Of a DNA stretch of 35,042 bases, positions 32,540 to 35,042 are shown piece by piece (position 1 is the first letter of the stretch; each line of letters opens with the position of its first letter). The position numbers and the translations under genes were made by a program. Source of the stretch: Variovorax sp. Root473 (GTDB lineage Bacteria > Pseudomonadota > Gammaproteobacteria > Burkholderiales > Burkholderiaceae_C); assembly GCF_001426505.1 (NCBI RefSeq), contig NZ_LMEV01000002.1:980-36021 (forward strand), in the 5' to 3' direction. The notes under the pieces were generated by a model. It ran no database searches, had not been told where the DNA came from, and worked only from the letters and a program-made list of their open reading frames with translations.

Positions 32540-33736
32540 ATGGACCTGGCTTTCACCCCCGAGGAACGCGCGTTTTCCGATGAAGTGCGCACCTTCATCA
32601 AGAACAACCTGCCACCTGACATTGCACGCCGCGTGGCGCATGACCTGCACCTGCAGCGCGAGGACTTCATGCGCTGGCAGCAGATCCTTGGGCGCCGCGG
32701 ATGGCACGCCTACACCTGGCCCACCTCGCAAGGTGGCCCCGGGTGGACCGCAACCCAGCGCTACATCTTCGAGACCATCAGCGCCGAGCTCGACTGCCCC
32801 ACCATCCAACCGTTTGGCCCCCGCATGGTCGGACCGGTGATCTTCAATTTTGGCAACGAGGCGCAGAAGGCGCAGCATCTGCCGGGCATCCGCGACTCCA
32901 CTGTGTGGTGGTGTCAGGGCTATTCGGAGCCGGCCTCGGGCTCCGATCTCGCCTCGCTTGCGACCCGCGCCGAGGATCGCGGCGACCACTACCTCGTCAA
33001 TGGCCAGAAGATCTGGACCTCTTACGCCCACCATGCCGACTGGATGTTCTGCCTGGTGCGCACCAGCCGCGATGCCAAGGCACAACAAGGCATTTCCTTC
33101 GTGCTCATCGACATGAAGTCGCCCGGCATCGTGGTGCAACCCATCCCCATGCTCGAGGGCACGCATTCGTTCAACGCAGTGTTCCTGACCGACGTGAAGG
33201 TGCCCAAGGCCAATCTCGTGGGCGAGGAAGGCCAGGGCTGGCACTACGCCAAGTTTCTGCTTGAGCACGAACGCGTCGAAAACTCGAACATCGGCTTCTC
33301 GACCTTCGCGATGCGCCGGCTGCATCGGATCGCTTCGGCCACGCTGCACCGTGGCCGGCCGCTGATCGAAGACCCGGTGTTCCGATCCAGGGTGTCGGCC
33401 ACCGAGGCCCAGCTCAAGGCGCTCGAGGTGACCACGCTGCGCGCGTTGTCGAGCATGGGCAGCGGCAGTTCGCCGGGCGCGGGGCTGGCCTCGGCCCTCA
33501 AGATCCGCGGCACCGAGATCGGCCAGCGCATCACCGAGCTGATCTTCGAGGCCGCCGGCCCCCAGAGCCAGATGCTCGACGTGGCCGAAGCCCGCGGCGA
33601 AGGCAACCTGGAGGGACTCGACGCGAGCCTGCATGGCGCGGCGCCCAACTACTTCTGGCGACGGGCGATGTCGATCTACGGCGGCAGCAACGAAATCCAG
33701 CGCAACATCATCGCCAAGCGAGAGTTGGGGCTGTAG
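32540..33736 (+). CDS. Acyl-CoA dehydrogenase (paralogue of the 10452-11657 gene)
   Basis: The 398-residue FAD enzyme has CQGYSEPASGSDLA, HYLVNGQKIWTSYAHHADWMFCLVRT split across two core strands, and the C-terminal YGGSNEIQRNIIAKRELGL. The usual YEGT Glu is Gly, as in its paralogue, and the LEHERVEN segment is shared. It oxidises an acyl-CoA of unknown chain type. Unlike the paralogue it has no neighbouring small-subunit dehydrogenase; its operon partner is the VOC protein. If the paralogue works as a heteromer, this one either works alone or borrows that partner. GAGGAG lies nine bases before the ATG. A hairpin follows the stop. Confidence 0.93.
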   Translation: MDLAFTPEERAFSDEVRTFIKNNLPPDIARRVAHDLHLQREDFMRWQQILGRRGWHAYTWPTSQGGPGWTATQRYIFETISAELDCPTIQPFGPRMVGPVIFNFGNEAQKAQHLPGIRDSTVWWCQGYSEPASGSDLASLATRAEDRGDHYLVNGQKIWTSYAHHADWMFCLVRTSRDAKAQQGISFVLIDMKSPGIVVQPIPMLEGTHSFNAVFLTDVKVPKANLVGEEGQGWHYAKFLLEHERVENSNIGFSTFAMRRLHRIASATLHRGRPLIEDPVFRSRVSATEAQLKALEVTTLRALSSMGSGSSPGAGLASALKIRGTEIGQRITELIFEAAGPQSQMLDVAEARGEGNLEGLDASLHGAAPNYFWRRAMSIYGGSNEIQRNIIAKRELGL

Positions 33737-33743
33737 CTGGTCG

Positions 33744-33762
33744 GCAGCGCCTTGTGCGCTGC
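33744..33762 (+). terminator. Hairpin after the acyl-CoA dehydrogenase gene
   Basis: GCAGCGC (33744-33750) and GCGCTGC (33756-33762) form a perfect 7-bp GC stem with the loop CTTGT, seven bases after the stop codon. The next gene is convergent. No T-run follows, so it may be a factor-dependent terminator or a 3'-end stabiliser. Confidence 0.5.
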
Positions 33763-33820
33763 ACCCTCATAGGGCGTGTGTTCTCATTTCATCGGCAGAT
33801 CGGCGAGCTGCGTTCAGGGT

Positions 33821-35042
33821 TCACTCTTCGACGAAGGCTTCCTCGCGCTTGGCTTTCACCGAAGGCAGCAGCACCACGATGAGCAGCAGCGCCGCCGCGG
33901 CCAGCAGCCCCGCCGACAGCGGCCGCATCACGAACACGCTCCAATCGCCACGCGACAGCAGCAGCGCGCGGCGCAGGTTCTCTTCCATCATCGGCCCGAG
34001 GATAAAACCCAGCAGCAATGGCGCGGGCTCGCACTTGAGCTTCAGGAACAGGTAGCCCACGATGCCGAAAATCGCAACCATCCACACATCGAAGGTGTTG
34101 TTGTTCTCCGAGTACACGCCCACCGCGCAGAACAGCACGATCGATGGAAAGAGCCACTTGTAGGGAATGGTCAGCAGCTTGATCCAGATGCCGATCATCG
34201 GCAGGTTCAGCACGATGAGCATCAGGTTGCCGATCCACATCGAGGCGATCAGGCCCCAGAAGAGTTCGGGGTTGCTGGTCATCACCTGCGGACCCGGCTG
34301 AATGTTGTGGATGGTCATCGCACCCACCATCAGCGCCATCACGGCATTGGGCGGGATGCCCAGCGTCAGCAGCGGAATGAAGGAGGTCTGCGCGCCGGCG
34401 TTGTTGGCCGACTCCGGTCCTGCCACGCCGCGGATGTTGCCCTTGCCGAAGGGCACCTCGCCCTGCTTGAGCTTGATACGTTTCTCGATGGTGTAGGCCG
34501 CGAAAGCCGACAGCAGCGCGCCGCCGCCCGGCAGGATGCCCAGTGCGGAACCAAGTGCCGTGCCGCGCAGCACGGCAGGCGTCATGCGCTTGAAGTCTTC
34601 CTTGGTGGGCCACAGGCCCTTGACCTTCGCAGTGAACACCTCGCGCTCATGCTCCGGCACCGCGAGGTTGGCAATGATCTCGCCATAGCCGAACACGCCC
34701 ATGGCAATGGCGATGAAGCCGATGCCGTCGGTGAGCTCGGGAATGTCGAAGCTGTAGCGCGCCACGCCCGAGTTCACGTCGGTGCCCACGAGGCCCAGTG
34801 CCAGTCCAAGCAGGATCATCGTGATCGCCTTGAGCAACGAGCCCGAGGCCAGCACCACGGCGCCGATGAGGCCCAGGATCATCAGCGAGAAGTATTCGGC
34901 GGGGCCGAACTTGAAGGCCAGCTCGGTCAGCGGCGGCGCGAAGGCGGCAAGAATCAGCGTGCCGACGCAACCCGCGAAAAACGAGCCCAGGCCCGCAGCG
35001 GCGAGCGCCGGACCTGCACGGCCCTTGCGCGCCATCTGGTAG
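33821..35042 (-). CDS. TctA family tripartite tricarboxylate transporter permease (5' end outside window)
   Basis: The visible 407 or so residues are the C-terminal four-fifths of a TctA-type large permease. These proteins have about 500 residues and around 12 membrane helices, and work with a small TctB subunit and a periplasmic TctC/Bug binding protein. The conserved glycine-rich blocks are present: [21 protein letters not shown], and [19 protein letters not shown] followed by [19 protein letters not shown]. The frame is still open at the window edge, reading Tyr-Gln before the first visible Met, which matches the GYQMARKG segment inside the family. The true start therefore lies to the right. 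Substrates of relatives are di- and tricarboxylates or aromatic acids. It converges on the dehydrogenase gene. Confidence 0.93.
   Translation of the reverse strand, partial: YQMARKGRAGPALAAAGLGSFFAGCVGTLILAAFAPPLTELAFKFGPAEYFSLMILGLIGAVVLASGSLLKAITMILLGLALGLVGTDVNSGVARYSFDIPELTDGIGFIAIAMGVFGYGEIIANLAVPEHEREVFTAKVKGLWPTKEDFKRMTPAVLRGTALGSALGILPGGGALLSAFAAYTIEKRIKLKQGEVPFGKGNIRGVAGPESANNAGAQTSFIPLLTLGIPPNAVMALMVGAMTIHNIQPGPQVMTSNPELFWGLIASMWIGNLMLIVLNLPMIGIWIKLLTIPYKWLFPSIVLFCAVGVYSENNNTFDVWMVAIFGIVGYLFLKLKCEPAPLLLGFILGPMMEENLRRALLLSRGDWSVFVMRPLSAGLLAAAALLLIVVLLPSVKAKREEAFVEE

Overview
The window is GC-rich chromosomal DNA, dense with genes on both strands. Its neighbourhoods are typical of Burkholderiales: an RpfE-type protein overlapping recJ, lolC-lolD with one LolC/E subunit, several CoA-thioester catabolic operons and a TctA-type transporter. 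I infer a Comamonadaceae member, possibly Variovorax. This rests on gene content and protein style only. I saw no rRNA, tRNA, CRISPR array, insertion sequence or phage gene, and no gene-free gap reaches 300 bases (the longest is about 230).

Region 1 (1-8700) is mostly housekeeping. It starts with two codons of a gene leaving on the minus strand, then a RidA-family deaminase. Next come a stand-alone ClpP paralogue divergent from an ECF sigma factor, the LolC/LolD lipoprotein-release transporter, the RpfE-type gene translationally coupled to recJ, a six-helix orphan membrane protein and a YghA-like short-chain dehydrogenase with a basic tail.

Region 2 (8816-18875) looks like one 10-kb minus-strand operon. 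Two tandem paralogous Tat-exported binding proteins are followed by a fused LivH-LivM permease, LivG, LivF, two dissimilar acyl-CoA dehydrogenases and an acyl-CoA ligase. The layout suggests import of an organic acid, its activation to a CoA thioester, and a first alpha,beta-dehydrogenation.

Region 3 (19073-26901) has a LysR regulator divergent from a kinase-VOC pair, then a FadB/FadJ-like protein that has lost its NAD-binding domain, a MaoC hydratase, an ACAD11-like acyl-CoA dehydrogenase and a second acyl-CoA ligase. The kinase and this dehydrogenase match the two halves of mammalian ACAD10/ACAD11 and resemble LvaA/LvaC of the Pseudomonas levulinate pathway. Catabolism of 4-hydroxyacyl-CoA through a phosphorylated intermediate is therefore a reasonable hypothesis.

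Region 4 (27133-33736) is a divergent catabolic cluster. The minus-strand operon runs CoA-transferase, PaaG-like hydratase/isomerase, SDR, enoyl-CoA hydratase, GntR regulator. The plus-strand operon holds a VOC protein and an acyl-CoA dehydrogenase. A TctA-type permease running off the right edge closes the window.

A 15-base AT-rich motif recurs in front of the region 2 operon, in the divergent promoter of region 4 and, more weakly, in front of the GntR gene. This suggests one regulator ties these operons together. The ligases, one class of dehydrogenase, the VOC proteins and the binding proteins each occur as paralogous pairs, so the locus appears to have grown by duplicating modules.
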